A stretch of 35,377 bases of DNA, from positions 1-35,377 of the forward strand of contig NZ_JAQFWP010000070.1 in NCBI RefSeq assembly GCF_027706745.1. Reading direction: 5' to 3'. This stretch comes from Nocardiopsis suaedae (lineage in GTDB: Bacteria; Actinomycetota; Actinomycetes; Streptosporangiales; Streptosporangiaceae). The notes beneath the pieces are model-generated. The model did not search any database. It saw only the letters and a program-made list of their open reading frames with translations, and had not been told where the DNA came from. The position numbers were made by a program, and so were the translations under genes. Shown piece after piece: positions 16,278-26,882 of the stretch (its first letter is position 1; each line of letters opens with the position of its first letter).

Positions 16278-16772
16278 TCAGACCTGCGGTGCCGCCTCAT
16301 CCCGCATCAGCACGCGGGCGCGCTCGACGTCGGCGTTCATCGCCTCGATCAGCTCGTCCACGTCGGCGAACCGGCGCTGGCCGCGGATGCGGTGTACGAA
16401 GTCCACCGCCATCTTCTCCCCGTACAGGTCCAGGTCGTCGCGGTCCAGGGCGTAGGCCTCGACCGTGCGCTCGGTGCCCTCGAAGGTCGGGTTGGTACCG
16501 ACCGAGATCGCCGCGGGCCAGCGCGCCTCGGCGCCCTGGTCCGGGTCGGTGCGCAGCAGCCACCCCGCGTAGACCCCGTCGTCGGGGACCTCGCCGCCCT
16601 CGGCGGCGTCCAGGTTGGCCGTGGGGAACCCGAGCAGCTCCCGCCCGCGGGCGGCGCCGTGCACGACCACGCCCTCCACCCGGTGCGGGCGGCCGAGCGC
16701 GGCGGCGGCCTCCTCGACCCGCCCCTGGGCGATGAGCTCGCGCACCCCTGCGGACTGCCCCTCCTGCGGCAC
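16278..16772 (-). CDS. ribF: Riboflavin kinase domain protein; RibF lacking its FAD-synthetase half
   Basis: This 164-aa protein corresponds to the C-terminal part of bifunctional RibF (normally ~310 aa). It begins at the domain junction (SAGVRELIAQGRVEEAAAALGRPHRVEGVV) and carries the kinase marks GRELLGFPTANL, GVYAGWLLR, ISVGTNPTF and VEAYALDRDDLDLYGEKMAVDFVHRIRGQRRF. It should phosphorylate riboflavin to FMN. The N-terminal FMN adenylyltransferase domain (with GxFDGVHxGH) is absent: only 50 bases separate this start from the truB stop, and no frame there encodes it. GTG 16772 has a good SD (GAGGAGG), so the short form looks expressed rather than decayed. FAD synthesis would need another enzyme elsewhere. 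It keeps the normal ribF position between truB and rpsO. Confidence 0.85.
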   Translation of the reverse strand: MPQEGQSAGVRELIAQGRVEEAAAALGRPHRVEGVVVHGAARGRELLGFPTANLDAAEGGEVPDDGVYAGWLLRTDPDQGAEARWPAAISVGTNPTFEGTERTVEAYALDRDDLDLYGEKMAVDFVHRIRGQRRFADVDELIEAMNADVERARVLMRDEAAPQV

Positions 16773-16822
16773 GTGCCCCTCCTCTACGGCCTCTGCTCCA
16801 GCCTCTGCGGCCCGGGCGCGGG

Positions 16823-17698
16823 TCAGGCGCCCGCGAACACCACGATGGGCTTGCTGTACCCCGGCCGGTCCTCGGCCAGGGCCACGACCTCCCCGTCCGG
16901 GGCGAACAGGCCGATCGGCCCGGCCCCCAGGGTACTGGGCGCGATCCGGTTGCCGTGGGCCACCTTCCGCGCCTCGTCCTCGCTGAGCACCCGCACCGGG
17001 AACGCCGCGGCCACCGCCTGGGACAGCGGGACCGACGTGAACTCCTCGGCGAGCTGCTCCAGCGTGCGCGCCCGCTCCAGCCCGTAGGGCCCCACCCGGG
17101 TGCGGCGCAGCCGGGTGAGGTGGCCGCCCACCCCCAGGGCCTCGCCCATGTCCCGGGCCAGCGCGCGGATGTAGGTGCCGCTGGAGCAGGTGATGCGCAC
17201 GTCCAGGTCCAGGAAGGGGCCTTCGCGGCGCACCGCGTCCACGGCGAACTCCGACACCGTCGCCGGGCGCGCCTTCAGCTCCACCGACTCCCCGGCCCGC
17301 GCCGACTTGTACGCCCGGCGCCCGTTCACCTTGATCGCGCTGACCTGCGGGGGGATCTGCATGATCTCCCCGGTCAGCGCGGCGGCGGCGCGGCGCGCGT
17401 CCTCCTCGGCGACACCGCCCGCATCCGTGCGGGAGGTCTCCTCGCCCTCGGCGTCGTCGGTGTTGGTGGTGGCGCCGAGCCGGACCGTGCCCGCGTACTC
17501 CTTCTCGGTGAGCGCCAGGTGGCCCAGCAGCTTGGTGCCCTTGCCGATGCCGAGCACCAGCACCCCGGTGGCCATCGGGTCCAGGGTTCCGGCGTGCCCC
17601 ACCTTGCGGGTGCCGGCCAGCCGCCGGACCTTGGCGACCACGTCGTGCGAGGTCCAGTCGGCGGGCTTGTCGACGATCGCGACGCCGCTGTCGGTCAT
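16823..17698 (-). CDS. truB: tRNA pseudouridine(55) synthase
   Basis: A 291-aa enzyme forming pseudouridine 55 in the T-loop of tRNA. Family blocks are VDKPADWTSHDVVAKVRR, KVGHAGTLDPMATGVLVLGIGKGTKL with the catalytic Asp of GTLDP, QIPPQVSAIKVNGRRAYKSARAGE and RITCSSGTYIRALARDMGEALG. A C-terminal PUA-like region follows (residues ~225-291, ending GEVVALAEDRPGYSKPIVVF). Homologues begin near MTDSGVAIVDKP, so ATG 17698 is used; a GTG ten codons higher (17728) overlaps the rbfA stop as GTGA and may be the coupled start instead. It is followed by the shortened ribF. Confidence 0.95.
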   Translation of the reverse strand: MTDSGVAIVDKPADWTSHDVVAKVRRLAGTRKVGHAGTLDPMATGVLVLGIGKGTKLLGHLALTEKEYAGTVRLGATTNTDDAEGEETSRTDAGGVAEEDARRAAAALTGEIMQIPPQVSAIKVNGRRAYKSARAGESVELKARPATVSEFAVDAVRREGPFLDLDVRITCSSGTYIRALARDMGEALGVGGHLTRLRRTRVGPYGLERARTLEQLAEEFTSVPLSQAVAAAFPVRVLSEDEARKVAHGNRIAPSTLGAGPIGLFAPDGEVVALAEDRPGYSKPIVVFAGA

Positions 17699-17724
17699 GG
17701 GTCGGGTGGTTCCTCGTCTGTCGG

Positions 17725-18168
17725 TCACTCGGCCGATTCGGCCTCGTCCTCGCGCGGGGTCTTGTACGGGTCGGCGTCCCCGGCCGGGCTGGCCCCCGCC
17801 GCGGAGCGGGCCACGTCGGCGTCGCTCTGCCGGGCCTGCGCCAGCAGGTCCTCGATGTGCTGGGCGTTGGCCTGCACCTCGTCGGCCTCGAAGGTGAGGC
17901 TGGGGGTGTGCCGCAGCCCGGTCTGGCGGCCCACCTCCGAGCGGATCACGCCCTTGGCGCTCTCCAGCGCGGCGGCGGTGCCCGCCTTCTCCTCGTCGGT
18001 GCCGAAGACGGTGTAGTACACCGTCGCGTCGCGCAGGTCGTTGGTGAGCCGCGCGTCGGTCACGGTGACGAACCCCAGGCGGGGGTCCTTGATGCGGCGC
18101 TCCAGCATCTCCGCGACGATCCGCTGGATGCGGTCGGCGAGCTTGCGGGCGCGTGCGGCGTCCACCAT
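17725..18168 (-). CDS. rbfA: Ribosome-binding factor A
   Basis: A 147-aa assembly factor of the 30S subunit with a KH-like fold: ARARKLADRIQRIVAEMLERRIKDPRLGFVTVTDARLTNDLRDATVYYTVFG, then SAKGVIRSEVGRQTGLRHTPSLTFEAD. An acidic tail of ~35 residues ends the protein. ATG 18168 gives the usual N-terminus (MVDAARARKLADRIQ) and lies 10 bases after GAGGAGG; an ATG three codons earlier (18177) overlaps the ylxP stop as ATGA. The tight packing implies coupling with ylxP and truB. Confidence 0.95.
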   Translation of the reverse strand: MVDAARARKLADRIQRIVAEMLERRIKDPRLGFVTVTDARLTNDLRDATVYYTVFGTDEEKAGTAAALESAKGVIRSEVGRQTGLRHTPSLTFEADEVQANAQHIEDLLAQARQSDADVARSAAGASPAGDADPYKTPREDEAESAE

Positions 18169-18173
18169 GGTCG

Positions 18174-18515
18174 TCATTCCTCCTCTGGACCGAAGAGCCG
18201 CCGCCTCGCGGAGAGCAGCTCGATCTCTGGCCGTCCGGCCACCAGGCGCTCGCAGGTGTCGAGCACCTCGGTGCAGTGCGCGGCCGTGGAGGCCACGACG
18301 GCGATCCCGATCTCGGAGCGGCGGTACAGGTCCTGGTCCCCGGTCTCGGCGACCGAGACGGAGAAGCGCCGCTGGATCTCGGCCACGATGGGCCGGACCA
18401 CCGACCGCTTCTGCTTCAGCGACCGGACGTCGCCCAGCAGGATGTCCAGGGTCAGGGACCCGACGAATGCGCCGTTCCGGGCGCGGTTCCTCGCGTTGCG
18501 CGATCTGGATGTCAT
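18174..18515 (-). CDS. YlxP-like DUF503 protein
   Basis: A 113-aa protein with the DUF503 pattern VGSLTLDILLGDVRSLKQKRSVVRPIVAEIQRRFSVSVAETGDQDLYRRSEIGIAVVAS, then LDTCERLVAGRPEIELLSARRRLFGPE. The family sits between infB and rbfA in many Gram-positive genomes and is linked to ribosome assembly, but its biochemical role is not settled. Homologues usually start with M-x-VG, whereas here VGSL is preceded by about 18 basic residues, and no SD stands before ATG 18515 (or ATG 18527). The exact start is therefore uncertain. Confidence 0.85.
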   Translation of the reverse strand: MTSRSRNARNRARNGAFVGSLTLDILLGDVRSLKQKRSVVRPIVAEIQRRFSVSVAETGDQDLYRRSEIGIAVVASTAAHCTEVLDTCERLVAGRPEIELLSARRRLFGPEEE

Positions 18516-18567
18516 CACATGCCACATGACGGAGTGGCGGGCCGTCGAGGGGTGGTGGGAACGGGGG

Positions 18568-18595
18568 GCGGGGCCCCGCCGGAGCGGGGCCCCGC
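18568..18595 (-). terminator. Hairpin between infB and ylxP
   Basis: Two copies of GCGGGGCCCCGC separated by CGGA form a perfect 12-bp stem, starting 9 bases past the infB stop. It would reduce read-through into ylxP-rbfA-truB. Confidence 0.65.
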
Positions 18596-18604
18596 ACCGC
18601 CGTG

Positions 18605-21577
<2,973 letters not shown>

Positions 21578-21632
21578 TGCTCTCCTCTACTCGGTCCGGG
21601 ACATGCGCTGTGCCGGACCGTCGCTAGCTTGA

Positions 21633-21668
21633 CGTACTCATCGCTGCGTACTCATCGAGCGCTCATCG
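21633..21668 (-). repeat. Short direct repeats in the infB leader
   Basis: CGTACTCATCG occurs at 21633-21643 and 21647-21657, and the core CTCATCG again at 21662-21668. They lie 55-90 bases above the infB start, in the 212-base gap below ylxR. The function is unknown. No gene is seen in 21578-21789. Confidence 0.5.
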
Positions 21669-21789
21669 CAATCTCGACCCGCTTCCTCGTCGTTACACAA
21701 CAATGGGTCTGTGCGCCGGTGTCCCGGCATGGCAAGACCCGCCGACGCCTGTTCGGTACAACCGCGGTGTCGGCGTGATCATTCCAACC

Positions 21790-22104
21790 CTATCCGGAAC
21801 GGCCGCCGCCTCCAACGCGCGGACCGCCGGAGAAGTAGGCGGCCGCACGCGAGGTGTCGAGCCGCCCGCGGGCCCGGAAGGCCCGCTGGAACGCTCCGCG
21901 CCGCTCCGCCGACGCCCAGCATGCGGGGTCGGGGTGGAGGTAGGCGCCGCGTCCCGGCGCCCGCCGCTCGGGGTCGGGGGTCACCAGGGCGCCGTCGGCC
22001 ACCAGTCGTACCAGGTCGGACTGAGCCGCCCGAGACCGGCACCCCACGCAGGTGCGTACGGGGGGTCGCCGGCCGCTGTCCCCGATTCTAGCGCGCTCCG
22101 GCAT
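21790..22104 (-). CDS. YlxR family (DUF448) RNA-binding-like protein
   Basis: A 104-aa basic protein with the YlxR marks [61 protein letters not shown]. The family lies between nusA and infB; in other bacteria it has been described as nucleic-acid binding, acting on RNase P or transcription. ATG 22104 overlaps the last codons and stop of nusA by 17 bases, implying coupling. The Cys pair (CVGC) and the buried Arg/Gly block are intact. The C-terminus is a short Gly-rich tail. Confidence 0.93.
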   Translation of the reverse strand: MPERARIGDSGRRPPVRTCVGCRSRAAQSDLVRLVADGALVTPDPERRAPGRGAYLHPDPACWASAERRGAFQRAFRARGRLDTSRAAAYFSGGPRVGGGGRSG

Positions 22105-23125
22105 CGTCCAGGCCGTCCTGGGGGTCGGCGCCGTCGGGCAGCCCGACCACCGGCTCGTCGCCGTGGGCGTCGGAGCGGATGTCGATCCGCCACCCGGTGA
22201 GCCGGGCCGCCAGCCGGGCGTTCTGCCCCTCCTTGCCGATGGCCAGCGACTGCTGGTAGTCGGGCACGGTCACCCGGGCCACCTTGGCCGCGGCGTCGAC
22301 CACCTCGACCCGGTCCACCCGGGCCGGGGACAGCGCGTTGCCCACGAACACGGCCGGATCCTCGGAGTGGTCGACGATGTCGATCTTCTCGCCGTTGAGC
22401 TCGGCCATGACGTTGCGGACCCGGCTGCCCAGCGGGCCGATGCAGGCGCCCTTGGCGTTCACCCCGGGCTTGTTGGAGCGCACCGCCATCTTGGTGCGGT
22501 GCCCGGCCTCGCGGGCGATCGCGGCGATCTCCACGGTGCCGTCGGCGATCTCGGGGACCTCCAGCTCGAAGAGCTTGCGCACCAGGTTGGGGTGGGTGCG
22601 CGAGAGGGTCACCGACGGGCCGCGGTGGCCCTTGCGGACCTGCACCACGTAGGCGCGGAGCCGCTCGCCGTGCCCGTAGTCCTCGCCGGGCACCTGCTCC
22701 TGCGGGGGCAGGACGGCCTCCACCCGGCCCAGGTCCACCAGCACGTTCCGCGGGTCCTTGCCCTGCTGGATGATGCCGGAGACCACCTCGTACTCGCGCC
22801 CGGCGTACTCGCCGAGCGTCAGCTCGTCCTCGGCGTCGCGCAGCCGCTGCAGGATGACCTGCTTGGCGGTGGAGGTGGCGATGCGCCCGAAGCCGGTGGG
22901 CGTGGCGTCGTACTCGCGGGCCTGCCCGGTCTCCTCGTCGGTCTCGGAGGCCCACACGGTGACGTGTCCGGTGGAGCGGTCCAGCTCGACCCGCGCGGAG
23001 GCCTCGGTCCCCTCCTGCCGGTGGTAGGCGATCAGCAGGGCGTCCTCGATCGCCTTGACGACCAGGTCCACCGAGATGTCCTTCTCGCGCTCCAGGCTGC
23101 GCAGGACGCTCATGTCGATATCCAC
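22088..23125 (-). CDS. nusA: Transcription termination/antitermination factor NusA
   Basis: A 345-aa protein, the short actinobacterial form without the C-terminal acidic repeats. An N-terminal RNA-polymerase-binding domain (1-~110: [33 protein letters not shown]) is followed by S1 (~115-185: [39 protein letters not shown]), KH1 ([32 protein letters not shown], then [18 protein letters not shown]) and KH2 ([30 protein letters not shown]). GTG 23125 is preceded by GAGGGGGAG. It starts 12 bases after the rimP stop and overlaps ylxR. An inner ATG four codons later is also possible. Confidence 0.96.
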   Translation of the reverse strand: MDIDMSVLRSLEREKDISVDLVVKAIEDALLIAYHRQEGTEASARVELDRSTGHVTVWASETDEETGQAREYDATPTGFGRIATSTAKQVILQRLRDAEDELTLGEYAGREYEVVSGIIQQGKDPRNVLVDLGRVEAVLPPQEQVPGEDYGHGERLRAYVVQVRKGHRGPSVTLSRTHPNLVRKLFELEVPEIADGTVEIAAIAREAGHRTKMAVRSNKPGVNAKGACIGPLGSRVRNVMAELNGEKIDIVDHSEDPAVFVGNALSPARVDRVEVVDAAAKVARVTVPDYQQSLAIGKEGQNARLAARLTGWRIDIRSDAHGDEPVVGLPDGADPQDGLDDAGAR

Positions 23126-23137
23126 GGGGCTCCCCCT

Positions 23138-23623
23138 CTAGTCCGCCGCGGCTTCGCCGTCGGCCGGGCGGCGGAATTCCACCTGGACCTTGCCCCGGTC
23201 GAGGTCGGCGTAGCGGTACTCGGCCCGCTCGCCGCCGACGTCGAGCACCACGCCCTCGTCGCCGGCCTCCTCGACGCGCCCGGTGACCTCGCCGCCGTCG
23301 GCGAGGTGGGCCTGCACGAGGCGGCCGCGGGAGCGGCGCCAGTGCCGGGGAAGGGTCAGCGGCCGGTCCACACCGGGGGAGGTCACTTCCAGCACGTAGG
23401 GGGCGCTGCCCATCTCCTCGGACGCGTCCAGCGCGGCCGAGATGTCCTGGCTGACCGTACCGACCGCGTCCAGGTCGACCCCGTCGTCGGAGTCGACCAC
23501 CACACGCAGCAGGCGCCGCTTGCCGGCCGGGGTGACCTCGACGGCCTCCAGCTCCAGCCCGGCCTCGGCCAGCACCGGTTCGAGCAGGGCGGCCAAGCGG
23601 TCTTGGCGAGCCTGCGCCCCCAT
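23138..23623 (-). CDS. rimP: Ribosome maturation factor RimP
   Basis: A 161-aa 30S assembly factor. The N-terminal domain carries LAALLEPVLAEAGLELEAVEVTPAGKRRLLRVVVDSDDGVDLDAVGTVSQDISAALD and the signature YVLEVTSPGVDRPLTLPRHWRRSRGRLV. The C-terminal Sm-like domain includes GRVEEAGDEGVVLDVGG and the KVQVEF ending. ATG 23623 has GAGGAGGAA upstream; the longer open frame above it has no family sequence. It is the first gene of the rimP-nusA-ylxR-infB series and is divergent from the ferritin-like pair. Confidence 0.95.
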   Translation of the reverse strand: MGAQARQDRLAALLEPVLAEAGLELEAVEVTPAGKRRLLRVVVDSDDGVDLDAVGTVSQDISAALDASEEMGSAPYVLEVTSPGVDRPLTLPRHWRRSRGRLVQAHLADGGEVTGRVEEAGDEGVVLDVGGERAEYRYADLDRGKVQVEFRRPADGEAAAD

Positions 23624-23680
23624 CTGCGTTCCTCCTCGGGAATTCCGCCCGGTCCCGCGGGCGGGCGCCGGGGCGGTCCA

Positions 23681-23709
23681 GCTATACACGAAAGTCGGCC
23701 GCACGTCGC
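23681..23709 (-). promoter_or_regulatory. Candidate promoter of the rimP-nusA operon
   Basis: On the minus strand TATAGC (23686-23681) is a good -10 hexamer, with GCGACG (23709-23704) 17 bases upstream as a weak -35. It would give a leader of about 50 nt before rimP. The rest of 23624-23921 shows no gene. Confidence 0.35.
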
Positions 23710-23921
23710 TGCGAGTGCGGTTTGGCCTACAAGGGTATCCACAACCGCGGCCTCTCCAGGCAATCCGCGCGCCGCCCGGACCCCGCGGGTCCGCGGGCGG
23801 GAGCGCGCCGGCGGAAGCGGAGCGGAACGGGAACGCCGCCACACCCCCGCTTCGCGCGGCCGTGCCCCCGTCTCATGGAAGGATTGGCGGGGCACTGCGT
23901 CGACGGCGAAGGAGATCGGAT

Positions 23922-24434
23922 TTGGGCGTGAGGGGCGGCACCGCCGGTACTTCCGTCACCCGCCGCACCGTGCTCGCTGCGGCGCTCATGGCCGCTGCGG
24001 CGAGCGGCTGCCAGGGGGCCCACTGGTATCCGAGCGAGGTGGGGCCCGACGAGCGCGTGCTGCGCGGGGCCATCGCCGACAAGGAGCGGCTCATCGCGCG
24101 CTACCGTGCGGCGCTGGGCGCCGACGAGGGGCCTGCCGACCTGCTGGAGGAGTTCCTGGCGCACCACGAGGACCACCTGGCGACGCTGCGCGGGCGGCTG
24201 CCGGACACCGAACGGCCGCGCGAGGACCCGGAGGCCTCCCCGTCGCCGTCCCCGTCGCCGGTGGGCGGCGAGCCGGTGGACGCGGCCGGGCTGCGCACGG
24301 CCGAGGAGGCGGCGGCCCGCTCCCGGGCGCGCCAGTGCGGCGACGCCGGGGACCCGGCGCTGGCGCAGCTCCTCGCGTCGATCGGGGCCTGCGAGATCGG
24401 ACACGCGCACAAGCTCGGTGAGGAGGTCGGGTGA
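23922..24434 (+). CDS. Ferritin-like lipoprotein with a Tat-type signal
   Basis: This 170-aa exported protein has TRRTVLAAALMAAAASGC near its N-terminus, combining a twin-arginine motif with a lipobox, so it is probably a Tat-exported lipoprotein. The mature part is helical and shows ferritin-like spacing of Glu/His: ERLIARYRAAL, then LLEEFLAHHEDHLATLRGRL, a Ser/Pro linker, then LAQLLASIGACEIGHAHKL. This resembles the DUF4439 group, to which the next gene belongs. TTG 23922 is chosen because AAGGAG lies 7 bases upstream; a GTG six bases later is less well placed. The stop overlaps the next start. Metal binding is possible but unproven. Confidence 0.75.
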   Translation: MGVRGGTAGTSVTRRTVLAAALMAAAASGCQGAHWYPSEVGPDERVLRGAIADKERLIARYRAALGADEGPADLLEEFLAHHEDHLATLRGRLPDTERPREDPEASPSPSPSPVGGEPVDAAGLRTAEEAAARSRARQCGDAGDPALAQLLASIGACEIGHAHKLGEEVG

Positions 24435-24913
24435 GCGAGACGGCCGGGGCGTCGCCCACGCCGGAGGCCACCGCGGAGGTGGAGGCGCTGCAGAAGGCGC
24501 TGCGGGCCGAGCACGCGGCGGTGTACGGGTACGGGTTCATCGGGGCGCGCAGCGAGGGCGGCGAGCGCGACCGGGCCGCACGGCACCTGGACGCGCACCG
24601 GGCGCAGCGGGACACGGTGCGCGCGGAGCTGGTGGACCTGGACGCGGTGCCCGCGCCCGCGGAAGCCGCCTACACGCTGCCCGGGTCCGACGGCCGCGAT
24701 GAGCTCGCGGAGTTCGCGCGGCGCATGGAGGGCACCTCGGCCCAGGCGTACCTGGAGGTGGCGGGCACCGCCGAGTCGGGGCCGCTGCGGGGGTTCGCCG
24801 CGGAGTCGCTGCAGGGGGCGACGGTGCGCACCCTGGAGTGGGGCGGCGGGTTGGACACCTTCCCGGCCTACCCCACAGGCGATCCGGACGAGCCGAACGA
24901 TGAGGACGACTAG
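24431..24913 (+). CDS. DUF4439 ferritin-like protein
   Basis: This 160-aa protein without a signal peptide is made of predicted helices. The DUF4439 mark is VEALQKALRAEHAAVYGYGFIGARS, with Glu/His at ferritin positions; a second helix (RAARHLDAHRAQRDTVRAEL), AEAAYTLP and LEVAGTAESGPLRGFAAESLQGATVRTLEWGG complete the pattern. The function is not established; such proteins resemble ferritins and rubrerythrins, so metal or redox roles are guessed. GTG 24431 overlaps the preceding stop (GTGA). The pair probably acts together, one membrane-anchored outside and one in the cytoplasm. Confidence 0.82.
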   Translation: MSETAGASPTPEATAEVEALQKALRAEHAAVYGYGFIGARSEGGERDRAARHLDAHRAQRDTVRAELVDLDAVPAPAEAAYTLPGSDGRDELAEFARRMEGTSAQAYLEVAGTAESGPLRGFAAESLQGATVRTLEWGGGLDTFPAYPTGDPDEPNDEDD

Positions 24914-24939
24914 GGCGCCGACCCGGCGGTCGGCGCCCT
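24912..24939. terminator. Bidirectional terminator between convergent DUF4439 and proS
   Basis: AGGGCGCCGACC and GGTCGGCGCCCT form a perfect 12-bp stem with a 4-nt loop. The stem touches the DUF4439 stop and ends 12 bases past the proS stop on the opposite strand. Confidence 0.75.
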
Positions 24940-24951
24940 CGCCGGGCCGCC

Positions 24952-26703
24952 CTACTCGGCGGCCACGGCGGCGGCGACCGTGTCGGCCGCGCCGTCCAGG
25001 GCGATCTCCCGCCGGTCGCCGGTGCGGCGGTCGCGCAGCTCCAGGACGCCGTCGGCCAGGCCCTTGCCGACGATGAGCGAGGTGGGCACGCCCAGCAGCT
25101 CGGCGTCGGTGAACTTCACGCCCGGGGAGACGCCCTTGCGGTCGTCGACGAGCACCCGCAGGCCGCGCTCCTCCAGCTCGGCGGCCAGGCCCAGGGCGAC
25201 CTCGATCTGCTCGCCCTTGCCGGTGCCGACCACGTGCACGTCGGCGGGGGCGGCGGCGCGCGGCCACACGATGCCCTTGCCGTCGTGGGACTGCTCGACG
25301 ATGGCGGCCACGACACGGGAGACGCCGATGCCGTAGGAGCCCATGGTGACCCGCTTGGGCTTGCCGTCGGGGCCCAGCGCGTCCAGCTCGATGGCGTCGG
25401 TGTACTTGCGGCCGAGCTGGAAGACGTGGCCGATCTCGATGCCGCGGGCGGTGTAGAGGGTGCCGCGGCCGTCGGGCGAGGCGTCGCCGTCGCGGACGTC
25501 GGCCACGTCCAGGACCCCGTCGGGGGTGAAGTCGCGGCCGCAGACCAGGTCGACCACGTGGTGGTCGGGGCGGTCGGCGCCGGTGACCCAGCGGGTGCCC
25601 TCGACCACGCGCGGGTCGACATAGAAGCGCAGCTTGTTGTCGAGCAGGGCGTTCGGCCCGACGTAGCCCTTGACCAGGAAGGGGCGGGCCGCGAAGTCCT
25701 CCTCTTCGAGCAGGGCGACCTCGGCCGGCTCCAGCGCCGCCTCCAGGCGCTTGACGTCGACCTCGCGGTCGCCGGGCACGCCGATGCCGATGACCTCCCA
25801 CTCGGCCGCGCCGGGCTCGCGGACCTTGACGAGGACGTTCTTGAGGGTGTCGGCGGCGGTGAAGGTGCGGCCGAGCCCGGCGCCGTTGAGGTGGTCGACC
25901 AGGGTCTCGATGGTGGGCGTGCCGGGGGTGTGGTGGACCGCCGCCTCGGGCGGCCCGTCCAGCGGGAGGGCGGCGGGGGCGGGGACGCGCACCGCCTCGA
26001 CGTTGGCCGCGTAGTCCGACTCGGTGCTGCGGACGAAGGTGTCCTCGCCGACGGGGGTCTCGGCCAGGAACTCCTCGGAGGCCGAGCCGCCCATGGCGCC
26101 GGAGGTGGCCGCGACGATGACGTAGTCCAGGCCGAGGCGGTCGAAGATGCGGACGTAGGCGGCGCGGTGCCGCTCGTAGGACTCCTGCAGGCCCGCGTCG
26201 TCGATGTCGAAGGAGTAGGAGTCCTTCATGTGGAACTCGCGGCCGCGCAGCACCCCGGCGCGGGGGCGGGCCTCGTCCCGGAACTTCTCCTGGATCTGGT
26301 AGAGCGTGACCGGGAAGTCCTTGTAGGAGGAGTACTCGCCCTTGACCAGGTGGGCGAAGACCTCCTCGTGGGTGGGGCCGAGGACGTAGTCGGCGCCCTT
26401 GCGGTCCTTGAGGGCGAAGAGGGTGTCGCCGTACTCGACGGCCCGCCCGGTGGCCTCGTAGTACTCGCGGGGCAGCAGGGCGGGCAGCAGCAGCTCCTGG
26501 CCGCCGATCGCGCCCATCTCCTCGCGCACGACCCGCGCGACGTTCTCCAGGACGATCTTGCCCAGCGGCATCCAGGAGTAGATGCCCGGGCCGGTCCGGC
26601 GGACGAACCCGCCGCGCACCAGGAGCTTGTGGCTCGGCACCTCGGCGTCCGCCGGGTCCTCACGCAGGGTGCGCAGGAACAGGGTCGACATCCGCAGCAG
26701 CAC
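24952..26703 (-). CDS. proS: Prolyl-tRNA synthetase, bacterial type with editing domain
   Basis: A 583-aa class II synthetase charging tRNA-Pro. The N-terminal catalytic core carries [82 protein letters not shown] and, later, YTDAIELD and [10 protein letters not shown] (motif 3). The INS editing domain (~235-395, YbaK-like: [30 protein letters not shown], then FLVKGYVGP) lies between motifs 2 and 3 as in the bacterial form. The anticodon-binding domain ends the protein. GTG 26703 is chosen for GGAG 5 bases upstream and an N-terminus matching homologues; the GTG two codons higher lacks an SD. Confidence 0.96.
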   Translation of the reverse strand: MLLRMSTLFLRTLREDPADAEVPSHKLLVRGGFVRRTGPGIYSWMPLGKIVLENVARVVREEMGAIGGQELLLPALLPREYYEATGRAVEYGDTLFALKDRKGADYVLGPTHEEVFAHLVKGEYSSYKDFPVTLYQIQEKFRDEARPRAGVLRGREFHMKDSYSFDIDDAGLQESYERHRAAYVRIFDRLGLDYVIVAATSGAMGGSASEEFLAETPVGEDTFVRSTESDYAANVEAVRVPAPAALPLDGPPEAAVHHTPGTPTIETLVDHLNGAGLGRTFTAADTLKNVLVKVREPGAAEWEVIGIGVPGDREVDVKRLEAALEPAEVALLEEEDFAARPFLVKGYVGPNALLDNKLRFYVDPRVVEGTRWVTGADRPDHHVVDLVCGRDFTPDGVLDVADVRDGDASPDGRGTLYTARGIEIGHVFQLGRKYTDAIELDALGPDGKPKRVTMGSYGIGVSRVVAAIVEQSHDGKGIVWPRAAAPADVHVVGTGKGEQIEVALGLAAELEERGLRVLVDDRKGVSPGVKFTDAELLGVPTSLIVGKGLADGVLELRDRRTGDRREIALDGAADTVAAAVAAE

Positions 26704-26816
26704 GGCCACTCCTCAGTGGTTGACGGTGCACACGCCGGTGCACGGAGAAACGGGTCGGTCATTCGGGTGTGGAGGGGGTTTCCAGGCTAGCGGCCCCGGT
26801 GGGCGGGTGCAGCCGG

Positions 26817-26867
26817 AAAAAGGGGCGCCGCCCGCCCCTCGGGGGAGAGGGTGGGCGGGCGGCGCCC
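26817..26867 (-). terminator. Rho-independent terminator of the phosphatase-fold gene
   Basis: A perfect 15-bp stem (arms 26823-26837 and 26853-26867) is followed in the direction of transcription by CC and TTTTT (26821-26817). This is the only hairpin in the window with a clear T run. Confidence 0.85.
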
Positions 26868-26882
26868 GGGGGAGGCGAGGCG

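Noticed and set aside
26704-26816. T-box leader in front of proS
   Set aside because: The upstream stretch is short and has no T-box sequence or specifier stem that I can recognise.
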